In this document: one piece after another, positions 10,001-20,300 of the stretch | Layout: each line of letters begins with the position of its first letter | Position numbering within the stretch: the first letter of the stretch is position 1 | The notes under the pieces: model-generated | Database searches by the model: none | What the model was told of the DNA's origin: nothing | The model's input: the letters and a program-made list of their open reading frames with translations, nothing else | Origin: Bacteroidia bacterium | GTDB lineage: Bacteria; Bacteroidota; Bacteroidia; J057 | Length of the DNA stretch: 64,000 bases | Direction: 5' to 3' | Assembly: GCA_030430575.1 (NCBI GenBank) | Contig: JAUIKF010000009.1 | Coordinates: forward strand, 1 to 64,000 | Translations under genes and position numbers: made by a program

Positions 10001-13000
10001 TGGAGTAGGGATTCACATGCTCAATGAGGCGGACCATAATACCATTGAAGGATGTTTCATCGAAGTAGATACAGCTTTGGCTGCCTCTAGTTCTAATTAC
10101 TGTGGCATTCAGATGGCTGGCCAATTTGGAACAAGTGCGGTAGCTGCAGGTAGCCATAACATCATTCGGAATAATACAATTCACGGGGGGTATTATGGAA
10201 TCACCAATTTAGGGGCTTCTACTGCAGATTATGAGGAGAATAACTTGATCGAAAACAATCAATTACTCGACCAATACTATTATAATATCTATTCTCGTAA
10301 CCAAGCGGGATTGAAGGTAATAGACAACTATATGATTCACCGGACGACGGGGGTATTGAATTCTACCTTTGGGTATGGTATTTATCTCTTCTATCAAGAT
10401 ACGGTCCTGATCGAAGGAAATACCATTCAAGATCCATTGGCGTATGGAATTTACATGTCTTCGGGCAATAGAAGTGCTGGGCTAAATCCTCCTTCTGGGC
10501 GAGCAAATGTCCTCAATAATTCAGTTTTTGGGGTTTATAGAACGACTACTGTAAGAGCCATCTATGTAGTGAGCAATACAGCTGATGTGAATTTCTGGCA
10601 CAACTCTGTCAGTGCGACATCGGGTACAAGCACCACCATGGCTGCGATGTATGTAGGGACTTCCTCCACCAACAGTGGCCTCGATATTCGAAACAATAGC
10701 TTTGCAGTCTTTAATACCAGTGCAGGCTACGCCTTCTATGGAGGGTCCAATAATGTCGACACCCTTGATTACAACAACTACTACAATGACGGAGATACTT
10801 CTCGAGTCATCTTCCTATCGGGAGTAGTTCCTTTGGGGATGCTGACTACGGCTGGCGGCCAAAATGCCAACTCCCTACACGGTGATCCTGGCTATGTCGA
10901 CAATTTCCTCGATGTACATGGTGCCAGCACCCAACTATGGGATGCCGGAGACAATGGCGTAGGCATAACGGTGGATATTGATGGAGACCCACGTCCTGGT
11001 TTTGGGAGTACGACGGTAGATATTGGTTCGGATGAATTTGATGTGCCAGGCAATGATATTTCGGCTGTTCAGATCCTTGAACCTATGTCGGGGTGTGGCG
11101 ATAGCCTCACGCCTGTGATCGTAGTGATCAAGAACTACGGTACCAATAGTCAGACCAATTTCCCGATCAATGTCGTGATAGATACCAATGGGGTTGTCCT
11201 CACCACAATGACCTATACCTACACCGCTACCCTGCCACTTGGTGGCCAGGACACGGTCATTATCGGCTTTTTCAATACCAGTGCAGGAGGGACCTTTAAC
11301 GTAACTGCTACCACTGCCCTCATCAATGACCAGAAGTCAACAAACGACTCTGTCTCTGTCTCTTCTATTACCCTGTTAGATATTCCTAGCGGCCCATCTG
11401 TCAACCATGTGACACTCTGTGCACCTGATTCGGCTGTGTTGTCTGTAGTAGCGGATTCAGGATGGACCTATAACTGGTATGATTCTACAGGCACTTTGGT
11501 CGCTTCAGATACCTCTTCTTATCAGACTCCTTTCCTCAATCAAACCTCTACCTACTGGGTAAGAAGGGCTGAAGGAAGTGGAAATGTAGGCTGTATACGG
11601 ATCACGGAGATCAATACAGGGGGGCCTGACATGATCGAGATTCAGAACCTTTCGGGCGCCACGGTCAACGCTACTGGCTGGACGCTGGCTGTCAGTAATG
11701 CCTATAACAACATCAATACGGTCAATGGCACCACCCAGGCGTTGGGTAGTATGACGGCAGGTCAGATTGAATATTGGACGGATGGTACCACTAATCCATG
11801 GGGAAGCAACCTCTTCTGGAACCCTGGTGCTTATCCGACTTTTACAGGCTGGGCAATGATCCTTGACAATGCAGGCATGGTCGTAGACGCAGTTTTCTGG
11901 GGCTGGCTCACTGCAGATATCGCTAACTTCAGTGCAACCATCAATGGTTTTAACATCACGGGCAATGATATCCCATGGAGTGGAGATGGCCTCGATGCGA
12001 CCAATACTAGTGGTGTACTTGCCCGCCAAGGCAATGTCGATAATGACAATGATATGGACTGGGTAAGCAATATCGCGAGAAGTGATGGCGTCCAGAATAC
12101 AGGATTGATCGTTCCATTTTCTTCTTGTGGAGGCGTTGGCTGCCCAAGTGCATTGACGGCTGTTACAGCTACTATCTCCCCTCCTATTAGCATCGATTTA
12201 GGGCCAGACCGTGCCGCTTGCGGATCAGTTACCCTAGACCCTGGAGCTAACTTCAATGCTTATAGCTGGTCTACTGGAGATACCACTCAGACGATTGATG
12301 CGATCACGACAGCTACCTATAGCGTCATCGTTACCAATGCTAATGGATGTTTGGGCACCGATACGGTGAATCTATTTATCAACCCCAATCCAGTAGTAGA
12401 TTTAGGGCGAGATACAACTGTCTGTGGAAGTATCCTCCTAGACGCAGGAAACCCTGGTGCAGACAAGACCTGGCAAGATGGTACCACTAAATCGCAGACT
12501 TTCTTGGCGACGGCCTCACAGCAATACTCCGTGACGGTCATCGACCTCAATACTGGTTGCCAGACCATTGACTCTATCACCGTTGCCGTCAACCCCTTGC
12601 CGCCAGTGGACTTAGGGCTGGACCGTGCAGAATGTGACTCTGTGGTATTGGATGTCATGAATCCTGGATTGGACATCTTATGGTCACCTGGTGGCCAGAC
12701 TTCGCAGACTATATCTGTAACGACCTCTGGGCAGTACAGTGTCTCGGCGACGGACCAGACGACAGGATGTGCGGGGATAGACACGGTTAATCTGACCATT
12801 TCCCCATCTCCATTTGTAGACCTAGGGCCTCCAGATACCCAAGCCTGTGACCTCGTCATCCTTGACGCAGGTAACCCAGGGGCACTGTATGACTGGTGTT
12901 CTGGGGATCTGGGACAAACCATCATTGTCACCATGACGAGCCAGCACTGTGTGACGGTTACAGATGGCAATGGCTGTTCTGGTACGGATACCATCAACGT

Positions 13001-13514
13001 GGAGATCGTAGGTAATCCGGTAGCAGCATATAATGCTGATACGACTCAGTTGACAGTGGACTTCACCAATATGTCTACAGGTGGGGGCCTCACCTATCAG
13101 TGGAGCTTTGGCGATGGAGGAACCAGTAACCTGCCAGACCCCAGCCATACCTATGCGAATACCGGTGTCTACACCGTTCAACTCATCGTGACCAATGCCT
13201 GTGGTTCTGACACGATTACGACCACGGTCACGGCCATCGCGACAGGGCTGGATGCAGCCTTCTTTGATGGAAAGCTCTCGATGTTCCCGAACCCAACGAA
13301 GGACATCGTCAACTTCCGCACGGAAGGACTGGATGCTGACCTGCAGATCGCCATCTATGACGTGCGAGGACGGCTTGTGTACCAGGGCGTCGTACGCCGT
13401 TTTGATCAGGATCGCCTCACAAAGGTCGACCTATCAGGACATGCCGAAGGCGTTTACACCGTTTACTTTGAAGTGGATGACCACAAATTGGTTCAAAAAC
13501 TTGTGCTGAAGTAA
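7023..13514 (+). CDS. Giant beta-helix T9SS cargo protein (paralogue A)
   Basis: 2163 residues from the ATG at 7023, which starts a clear signal peptide (MKRLFYLCLLVGLMAIPWD then AMAQ). The extra 40 codons upstream are leader. Order: N-terminal domain (about 24-185), a CARDB-like Ig domain (190-290), two copies of a large module starting at residues 295 and 875 (TINSGAATGG ... right-handed beta-helix repeats rich in NNSF, NIIRNN and YNNYYNDGDTS), a CARDB-like domain, a lamin-tail-like domain near 1522-1700 (ITEINTGGPDMIEIQN), four Ig-like repeats from about 1719 (DLGPDRAACGSVTLDPG), a PKD domain near 1998-2070 (YQWSFGDGG) and a T9SS type A sorting domain (MFPNPTKDIVNF ... KLVQKLVLK). It is probably displayed on or released from the cell surface. 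A role as adhesin, or as a polysaccharide-binding or -degrading protein, is inference; no catalytic residues could be assigned. Confidence 0.85.
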   Translation: MKRLFYLCLLVGLMAIPWDAMAQVMSLTTTNAAGNGQAGVTFAVTAKRNVRIHRIWAQFDPGSVGVEVYTRIGGDTNVFAGQGWVLVADTTITGIANTAVEIPVDLNIILPAGQTQGFYVTNNGSGPSIDYTTVTATTVSQFSDANIEIDGRGWGGSYMLAGTFFPRLFNGRVDYFVGATTNDAGVASIDSVTAACPGNQNIWATIGNYGGNQLDSVTVNWSWNGTVQPPIQLITLLDTFGGTGSTTAPVFLGTRNLAAGATYNLAVWTSNPNGATDTSTYNDTLRTVVGASIQGTFTINSGAATGGSNFNSFGDAVAALNQFGVCGPVIFNVTAGSGPYKEQITIGQISGASSVNTITFDGGATQERIWADATMTSTTDRHVIRLNGADWVRLRNLKIHNYSLDLNNQFGTYGFGLHIQNESDHNIIENCHIDVDTTTGATSSNFGGIIMAGQFGTSTNAAGSHNIIRNNYVHGGYYGITVMGGSFTAYEEDNLIEGNTVEEQYYYNIYTYGQYGIKIRDNYLRHRTTGASSTFGYGIYLVYQDTMRIERNTIVDPIAYGIGMTIGNKGPGNVTPSGPAYVINNSVSGIYRATTTRGIYVIGNTENTKFYHNSVSVTSGTSTTMAAMYVGTSTTNSGLDVRNNSFAVFGSSSGYALYGGTSNFSNLNYNNYYNDGDTSRVLFLSGAVGLGNMTTAGGYNSASHHGDPKYVNNFTDLHSKGTQLWDRGNNAVGISDDIDGNPRPGFGGLIVDIGSDEFQPPQLDVSPNMLASPGLPLCPGTANFSVNVVNFGQMTIDTLTVNWWLNGTAQTPVVVNNLGLAAGSSAAISMGSLTIAAGTSYDLTFVTSGPNNGVDEDMSNDTLSFTGLQTGLAAGTYTINSGAATGGTNYQSFSDAVDDLNDFGICGAVVFNVVTGSGPYLEQVTLGPVVGTSSTNTITFDGGISQEEIWANATLTSTSDRHVIRLDGTDWVTLKNLKISNHSLDPTNQFGTYGVGIHMLNEADHNTIEGCFIEVDTALAASSSNYCGIQMAGQFGTSAVAAGSHNIIRNNTIHGGYYGITNLGASTADYEENNLIENNQLLDQYYYNIYSRNQAGLKVIDNYMIHRTTGVLNSTFGYGIYLFYQDTVLIEGNTIQDPLAYGIYMSSGNRSAGLNPPSGRANVLNNSVFGVYRTTTVRAIYVVSNTADVNFWHNSVSATSGTSTTMAAMYVGTSSTNSGLDIRNNSFAVFNTSAGYAFYGGSNNVDTLDYNNYYNDGDTSRVIFLSGVVPLGMLTTAGGQNANSLHGDPGYVDNFLDVHGASTQLWDAGDNGVGITVDIDGDPRPGFGSTTVDIGSDEFDVPGNDISAVQILEPMSGCGDSLTPVIVVIKNYGTNSQTNFPINVVIDTNGVVLTTMTYTYTATLPLGGQDTVIIGFFNTSAGGTFNVTATTALINDQKSTNDSVSVSSITLLDIPSGPSVNHVTLCAPDSAVLSVVADSGWTYNWYDSTGTLVASDTSSYQTPFLNQTSTYWVRRAEGSGNVGCIRITEINTGGPDMIEIQNLSGATVNATGWTLAVSNAYNNINTVNGTTQALGSMTAGQIEYWTDGTTNPWGSNLFWNPGAYPTFTGWAMILDNAGMVVDAVFWGWLTADIANFSATINGFNITGNDIPWSGDGLDATNTSGVLARQGNVDNDNDMDWVSNIARSDGVQNTGLIVPFSSCGGVGCPSALTAVTATISPPISIDLGPDRAACGSVTLDPGANFNAYSWSTGDTTQTIDAITTATYSVIVTNANGCLGTDTVNLFINPNPVVDLGRDTTVCGSILLDAGNPGADKTWQDGTTKSQTFLATASQQYSVTVIDLNTGCQTIDSITVAVNPLPPVDLGLDRAECDSVVLDVMNPGLDILWSPGGQTSQTISVTTSGQYSVSATDQTTGCAGIDTVNLTISPSPFVDLGPPDTQACDLVILDAGNPGALYDWCSGDLGQTIIVTMTSQHCVTVTDGNGCSGTDTINVEIVGNPVAAYNADTTQLTVDFTNMSTGGGLTYQWSFGDGGTSNLPDPSHTYANTGVYTVQLIVTNACGSDTITTTVTAIATGLDAAFFDGKLSMFPNPTKDIVNFRTEGLDADLQIAIYDVRGRLVYQGVVRRFDQDRLTKVDLSGHAEGVYTVYFEVDDHKLVQKLVLK
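7905..9644 (+). repeat. Internal 1740-bp coding module, copy 1 of 2 in paralogue A
   Basis: Runs from ggtaccttcacgatcaactc to the base before the matching start of copy 2 at 9645, exactly 580 codons. It encodes a beta-helix domain plus a CARDB-like linker. Copy 2 (from 9645) keeps the beta-helix to about 11040, then diverges. Three copies of the same module lie in the paralogue at 15198, 16935 and 18675. Confidence 0.8.
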
Positions 13515-13538
13515 AGGGATAAAAACTGAATAGAGAAA

Positions 13539-13571
13539 AGGCGAGATACAATGGTGTCTCGCCTTTTTTGG
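13539..13571 (+). terminator. Rho-independent terminator of paralogue A
   Basis: Stem aggcgaga / tctcgcct around a short loop (about 13539-13563), followed by a run of T. It lies 25 bases after the stop codon at 13514. Confidence 0.85.
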
Positions 13572-13693
13572 TAAAAAAGGTAATTAAGAAGAGAATTGTA
13601 ATTCTGTTCTTAGGAAAATTAAATTTTCAGAAATACCAAGGGCGTATAGGAGGGGTTTTTTGAAAAAAGGGCAACGTTGTCATTGGAAGGGAA

Positions 13694-13966
13694 ATGTATT
13701 TTAATGATGAAGTAGCTGATAATCAATCATATATAAAGGAGTTTTATTTTGTAGATCAATTGTGTGAAATGATGGGAGTAGTACGTATTGAAATAGTTTA
13801 TTTGGATAAATGGATGAGGATTTTAATGTTTTGGGGTTCATCCAGAGGGAAATTATTGGTGCTAAAGCAATACAGTCATTACCAAAAATTACCTTTTAGT
13901 AAAAAATCATATGCGTGGCATTTTGGTTTTAGGTGTCCAGAACCCTTCACTATTTGTTTGAATTAA
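13694..13966 (+). CDS. Small hypothetical ORF, doubtful
   Basis: 90 residues, ATG at 13694, stop at 13964-13966. I do not recognise it. The stretch is much richer in A+T than the flanking genes and the product is rich in Phe, Tyr, Lys and Leu, without a signal peptide or clear membrane segment. It sits alone between the terminator of one giant cargo gene and the leader of the next, in the same direction. It could be a remnant of an older gene, a foreign insertion or a chance frame. Confidence 0.25.
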   Translation: MYFNDEVADNQSYIKEFYFVDQLCEMMGVVRIEIVYLDKWMRILMFWGSSRGKLLVLKQYSHYQKLPFSKKSYAWHFGFRCPEPFTICLN

Positions 13967-13977
13967 TCTTAATTTTG

Positions 13978-14303
13978 CCGATATTTAATGCTTAATTTTC
14001 CACCTAGAGAATTAACTCCCTACTTTAACTAAACAACACTCTATGCAAGACAGCTACTTTTCACAATTTCTTTCTGGATAATTTTGCCTGCAACTAGCTC
14101 CATTCGACTTGCTAGTTAGCTATGATACTGCGTACACTTCAGCCATGAAATGTTAATAAACGCATTCCTTCCTGTATCCATTCAAAGGCGATCATTTGTC
14201 CAACGACTCACAACTTAGAACAACACAGTCCTCCACCTTTTTGGCTGGAGACGTTCTGCTTATATATTATTCCTTTACCTTTTTTATCAAATCTATTTTT
14301 AAC
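13978..14303 (+). promoter_or_regulatory. Long 5' leader of paralogue B, matching 6660-7022
   Basis: Shares with the other leader the ordered blocks aacaacac..tatgcaagac, the agctacttt region, ataattttgcc, gctag, ttcagccatgaa, aggcga, ttggctgga and tattcctttacctttt. TAATTTTG at 13970-13977 fits the Bacteroidota -7 pattern TAnnTTTG, but I found no matching TTTG at the usual distance upstream, so the promoter call is weak. Confidence 0.5.
14043..14081 (+). CDS. Possible 12-residue leader peptide (twin)
   Basis: ATG at 14043, stop TAA at 14079-14081, peptide MQDSYFSQFLSG. Same length and position as the frame at 6785-6823, although several codons differ. No ribosome-binding signal can be judged in this phylum. 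Confidence 0.3.
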   Translation: MQDSYFSQFLSG

Positions 14304-17300
14304 ATGAGAAGACTATTTTACTTATGTATGCTAGTCGGCTTGACAGCCTTGCCCTGGGACGCCATGGGACAATTGTCGCTCTCGACTACGAATTTTGCAG
14401 GGAATGGCTCAAACGGTACTACGTTTGAAGTCACTGCAATACGCTCGGTGAGATTGCACCGGATGTGGCAGCAGTACTTTACCGCAGCGACGTCTACCCC
14501 TGTAGAGATCTGGGCGCGCCCAGGCGGGATGGGTACCCCTCCCAGTATCACTACTGCCAATGGCTGGGTCCAATTGGTGAGTACTACGATTCCTGCTACC
14601 ACAGGGATGCCTGAAGAAATTCCCAATGACCTGAACCTGCTCCTTCCGGCGGGAACCACTTATGGGTTCTATATTGGGGCTTCTACTGGTACTACTGTTG
14701 CATACTCTACAGGAGGACTCTCGACTTCTCCTCCTTCGACCTATACAGATGGGAACATTACGATTAACGCTGCTGGCTATGGAGGAGCGATTCCTAATCC
14801 TGGGTTTAACCCACGTATTTGGAATGGTCGTGTAGATTATTTCTTGGCGAACTCAGTCAATGATGCAGCTACTGTATCTATTGACTCTGTGACTGCTGCT
14901 TGTCCTGGTAACCAGAACATCTGGACCACTATTGGTAACCACGGCAACAACCAGATTGACTCAGTCACTGTCAATTGGTCTTGGAATGGGACTTTACAGA
15001 CGCCTATCCAACTGACCACCTTGCTGGATACTTTTGGCGGTATGGGTTCTACTACTGCGCCTGTATTCTTGGGTACTCAGAACTTTGCTGCTGGGCAGTT
15101 CTACAACTTGAAAGTCTGGACTTCGAATCCCAATGGGGTCGCAGATACGTCCAACCTGAATGACACCCTAGAGGTGGTAGTGGGGGCCTCCTTACAAGGT
15201 ACCTTCACCATTAACTCAGGAGCAGCCACGGGTGGTTCCAATTTCAATAGCTTTGGCGATGCGGTTTCGGCTCTGAACCAATTTGGGGTGTGTGGCCCTG
15301 TGATCTTTAACGTCACAGCGGGTTCTGGACCTTATAAGGAGCAAATTTCTCTAGGGCAAATCGCGGGCGCATCTTCTGTGAATACCATCACCTTTGATGG
15401 GGGGGCTACCAAAGAGGAAATCTGGACAGATGAGAGCATGACCAGTACCTCGGACCGTCACGTCATCCGACTGGATGGTGCGGACTGGATCAGGCTTCAA
15501 AACCTGACGATTGTGGCACGTGCCGCAGCTACCAATAACTTTGGGTATGGAGTAGGTATCCACCTGACCAATGAAGCGGATAACAACATCATTGATGGCT
15601 GTGTGATCAATACAGATAGCGGCCGCGTCTCTAGTAGCTCCAATTTTGGGGCAATCCAAATGTCAGGGCAGTTTTGGAGCTCTAACAATAGCTCTGGTAG
15701 CAATAATATTATCCGTAATAACCATACCTATGGCGGTTATTTTGGGGTTTCACTTACAGGTGGGGGAACCACTAGTTTTGAGATCAATAACGTCATCGAA
15801 AACAATATTTTTGAAGAACTGTATGCCTATGGGATCAGAAGTTATTACCAAGAAGGGGCACAGATCAAAGGGAACCATGTCCACATCCGGACGCAAGGAT
15901 CATTGGTTGCTACTTTCGGGTATCCAGTCTATCTTTTTTATAATGACACTGTTAGAATAGAAGGCAATACCCTCTTGAATCCCAAAACCTATGGTATTTA
16001 CATGAGTAGTGGTAATAGGTCTTCTTCTAGTACTTCTCCATCTGGTTTTGCCAATGTGATCAATAACTGCATCAGTGGAGAAATCGGATCTACTTCTCCT
16101 CGCTGTATCTATGTAGCTAGTAATACCCAAAACACAAACTTCTACCACAACAGTGTGAGTGTAACCTCTGGTACCAGTACCACCATGGCTGCCATGTATG
16201 TGAGTACAACTACCACCAATAGTGGCCTAGATGTGCGGAATAACAGTTTTGCTGTATTCAACACCAGCGCAGGTTATGCCCTCTATGGTGGCACTTCCAA
16301 CTTCTCCCACCTGGATTATAACAACTATTATAATGATGGAGATACATCGAAGATTCTCTTCCTCAATGGAGTCGTAGGCCTTGGTACGTTGAACACAGCA
16401 GGTGGCTTCAACGCAGCTTCTCATCATGGTGATCCAGAGTACCTCGACAATTATACCAACCTTCATTCTAAAGGCACGCAGCTTTGGGATAAAGGAAATA
16501 ATGCGGTAGGTATTGCAGAAGATATTGACGGCGACGCCCGTCCAGGCTTTGGTGGCTTGATCGTAGACATCGGCTGTGATGAGTTCTTCCCTCCTCAGTT
16601 GGATGCTACGCCTACTTTGATTGCTAGTCCAGGTCTTCCCTTGTGCCCAGGTACTTTTACGTTCACGATTGATGTGAAAAACCTCGGTATGATGACTTTG
16701 GATACCTTGACAATAGATTGGTGGGTAAATGGGGTCGCTCAGACATCCACTACCACTACTGGTATGGGCCTTGCACAAGGTGCTAATACTGCCATCACTG
16801 CGGGTGCTTTGACCGTGGCAGCTGGTACTGTATACGATCTGATGTTTGTGACTTCTGGCCCAAATAATGGGGTGGATGAAGATATGGCCAATGACACCTT
16901 GCGTTTCACTGGCTTGCAGACAGGCTTTGCTGCTGGTACTTATACCATTAACTCTGGTATGGCTACTGGTGGAACCAACTACACTAGCTTTGGAGATGCT
17001 GTTACTGCAATGGCTGCTAATGGTATTTGTGGGCCTGTTGTATTCAACGTTGTGGCTGGATCTGGTCCTTATAAGGAGCAAATTTTAATCCCTGAGATAA
17101 TAGGGGCTTCTTCTACCAACACCATCACGTTTGATGGAGGAGCTACCAAAGAGGAAATCTGGGTTGACGCTTCAATGACCAATTCTGGTAGCCGTCATGT
17201 CATCCGCCTAGATGGAGCGGATTGGGTGATTCTCAAGAACTTGACGATCAATAACTACTCACTTGATCCTAGCAACCAGTTTGGTACCTATGGATATGGT

Positions 17301-20300
17301 ATCCACATGCAAAATGAGGCAGACCATAATACCATTGAAGATTGTGTGATTGACGTTGACTCTGCCTTGGCAGCATCTAGTAGTAACTTCGGTGGGATCA
17401 TCATGGCAGGCCAATTTGGTACTTCTACCAATGCAGCTGGTAGCCATAACACCATTCGCAACAACTATATCCACGGTGGATACTATGGTCTTACCATGAT
17501 GAGTGCCAACTTCAGTAATTATGAAGAAAATAATGTTGTCGAAGGCAATACCATGGTAGAGCAGTATTATTACAATATCTACTCTTATGGACAAAGTGGA
17601 TTTGTCGCAAGAGACAACTACCTGCGACACCGTACCAATGGTATCTTGAATTCTACCTTTGGCTATGGTATCTACATGTTCTATCAAGATACGGCACGTG
17701 TTGAAAAGAATATGGTGATTGACCCACTCGCTTATGGTATATACCTATCACGGGGTAATACAGCCCCTGGCAACCAGGCACCTTCTGGCGATGCTTATGT
17801 CATCAATAACATGGTCGGTGGTGAGTATAGAGCTAGCACGATACGTGCGATCTATATAGCTAGTAACACAGTAGACCTCAATGTCTGGCACAACAGTGTC
17901 AGTGTCACGAGAGGCGGTAGCTCTACTTCTGCAGCGATGTATGTAGGAACTACTTCTACGAATAGCAACATAGATGTGCGGAATAACAGCTTTGCTGTAT
18001 TTGGCTCCAGTTCAGGCTACGCCTTCTATGGTGGTACCTCAAACTTCTCTGACCTGAACTACAACAACTACTACAACAATGGAGATACCTCTAAGGTCAT
18101 CTTCCTTTCTGGTGCGGTAGGTTTAGGTCAATTGACCACAGCGGGTGGTTTCAACAGTGCCTCTCACCATGGTGATCCGCTTTACATCGATAACTTCACC
18201 GACCTTCACACCAAAGCGACCCAGCTATGGGATCGTGGAAACAATGCCGTGGGAGTATCAGAAGATATTGATGGCCAAACCCGTCCAGGCTTTGGTGGAT
18301 TGATCGTAGACATCGGAGCGGACGAATTCCAGCCTCCACAGTTGGATGCCTCACCTACAGGTCTCAATCCAGGCTTGCCGATTTGTGCAGGTAGCTTTAA
18401 TGTCGCCATCGATGTGGTTGGCCTTGGTCAAGCAACGATCGATACCCTGACCGTCAACTGGTGGCTCAATGGTACGGCTCAGACGCCAGTCACGGTGACA
18501 GGTCTTGGCCTTGCTTCTGGCACGACTCAGACGATCTCTCTTGGTTCTACTACCATCATGGCAGGTACGCCTTATGACCTCATGTTTGTGACATCTGCGC
18601 CTAACAACAGCGTAGATGAAGACATGTCTAATGACACGCTTCGCTACACGGGCCTCCAGTCTGGTCTCTCCGGTGGTACTTATACCATCAATTCAGGTGC
18701 TGCTACCAGTGGTACCAACTATGCCAGCTTTGGTGAGGCGATTGCTGACTTGAATACCTACGGTATTTGTGGGGCTGTCGTCTTCAACGTAGTAGCAGGC
18801 TCTGGTCCATACCACGAGCAAGTAGAGATTGGGGAAGTACAAGGTACTTCTTCTATCAATACCATTACCTTCAACGGTGGTGCGACCAAAGAGGAAATCT
18901 GGGCCGATACAGCTTTCACTTCTACAACAAATCGTCACGTAATCCGTCTGAACGGCGCTGACTGGGTAAGACTTCAAAACCTGACGATCAGCAACCACTC
19001 ACTTGATCCTACCAACCAGTTTGGTACGTATGGGGTAGGTATTCACATGCAGAATGAAGCAGATAACAACATCATCGAAGGATGTTTCATCGAAGTCGAT
19101 ACAGCACTTGCTGCCTCTAGTTCTAACTTCTGCGGTATCCAGCGTGCAGGTCAATTTGGTACGACCACTAACCCCGCTGGTAGCCATAACACCATCCGCA
19201 ACAACACCATCCACGGTGGATACTATGGGATCACCAATATGGGCTCTGGTTCTGGTGACTATGAAGAAAACAATGTGATTGAAGGGAACCAACTCTTGGA
19301 GCAGTACTACTACAATATCTACTCTTACGCACAAAGTGGATTTGTCGCACGTGACAACTATTGTCTACACCGTACCATGGGTCAGGTGAATTCTACCTTT
19401 GGTTATGGTATCTATTTGGTATACCAAGACACCATGCGTATCGAAAGCAATACGATCCAAGATCCACTTGGATATGGTATCTACATGACTATTGGTAACA
19501 AAGCCCCAGGCATCGCACCTGCGTCTGGTCCTGCTTATGTGACCAATAACTCCGTCTTTGGTATCTACCGCACCACTACGGTACGTGCGATCTATGTAGC
19601 CGGTAATACTGAGAACACGAAGTTCTGGCACAACAGTGTGAGTGCCACTTCTGGTTCCAGTACAACCATGGCTGCGATGTATGTTTCGACTACTTCCACG
19701 AACAGTGGCCTGGATATTCGGAACAACAGCTTTGCGGTATTTAATACCAATTCTGGTTATGCCTTCTATGGTGGTAGTAATAATATTGATACCCTGGACT
19801 TCAACAACTACTACAACAATGGAGACACCTCTCGTGTACTCTTCCTGTCTGGTGTAGTGCCATTGAGCAATTTGAATACTGCGGGTAGCCAAAATGCGAA
19901 CTCTCAGCATGGTGACCCAAGCTACGTAGACAACTTCCTCGACGTACACGGTGCGGGTACCCAGCTATGGGATGTTGGAGACAACTCTGTAGGTATTACG
20001 ACTGACATTGACGGCGATATGCGTCCAGGATTTGGCGGTACAACTGTGGATATGGGTTCTGACGAATTTGACGTACCAGGGGATGACGTAGCTGCTGTGG
20101 ACGTCCTCGAACCAATGGCAGGTTGTGGTGATAGCTTGACCCCAGTGTCTATTGTGATCAGAAACTTTGGTACCAATAGCCAGACCAACTTCCCAATCAG
20201 CGTAGTGATCGATACCAATGGCGTAGTCCTTACGACCTTGACGATCAGCTATACTGGTACGCTGGCAGTTCGTGGACAAGACACTGTCCTGGTTGGCTAC

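Noticed and set aside
11505-12256. Overlapping antisense frames over the lamin-tail region of paralogue A
   Set aside because: They are opposite a well-supported coding region with a coherent domain order, and have no signal or family match.
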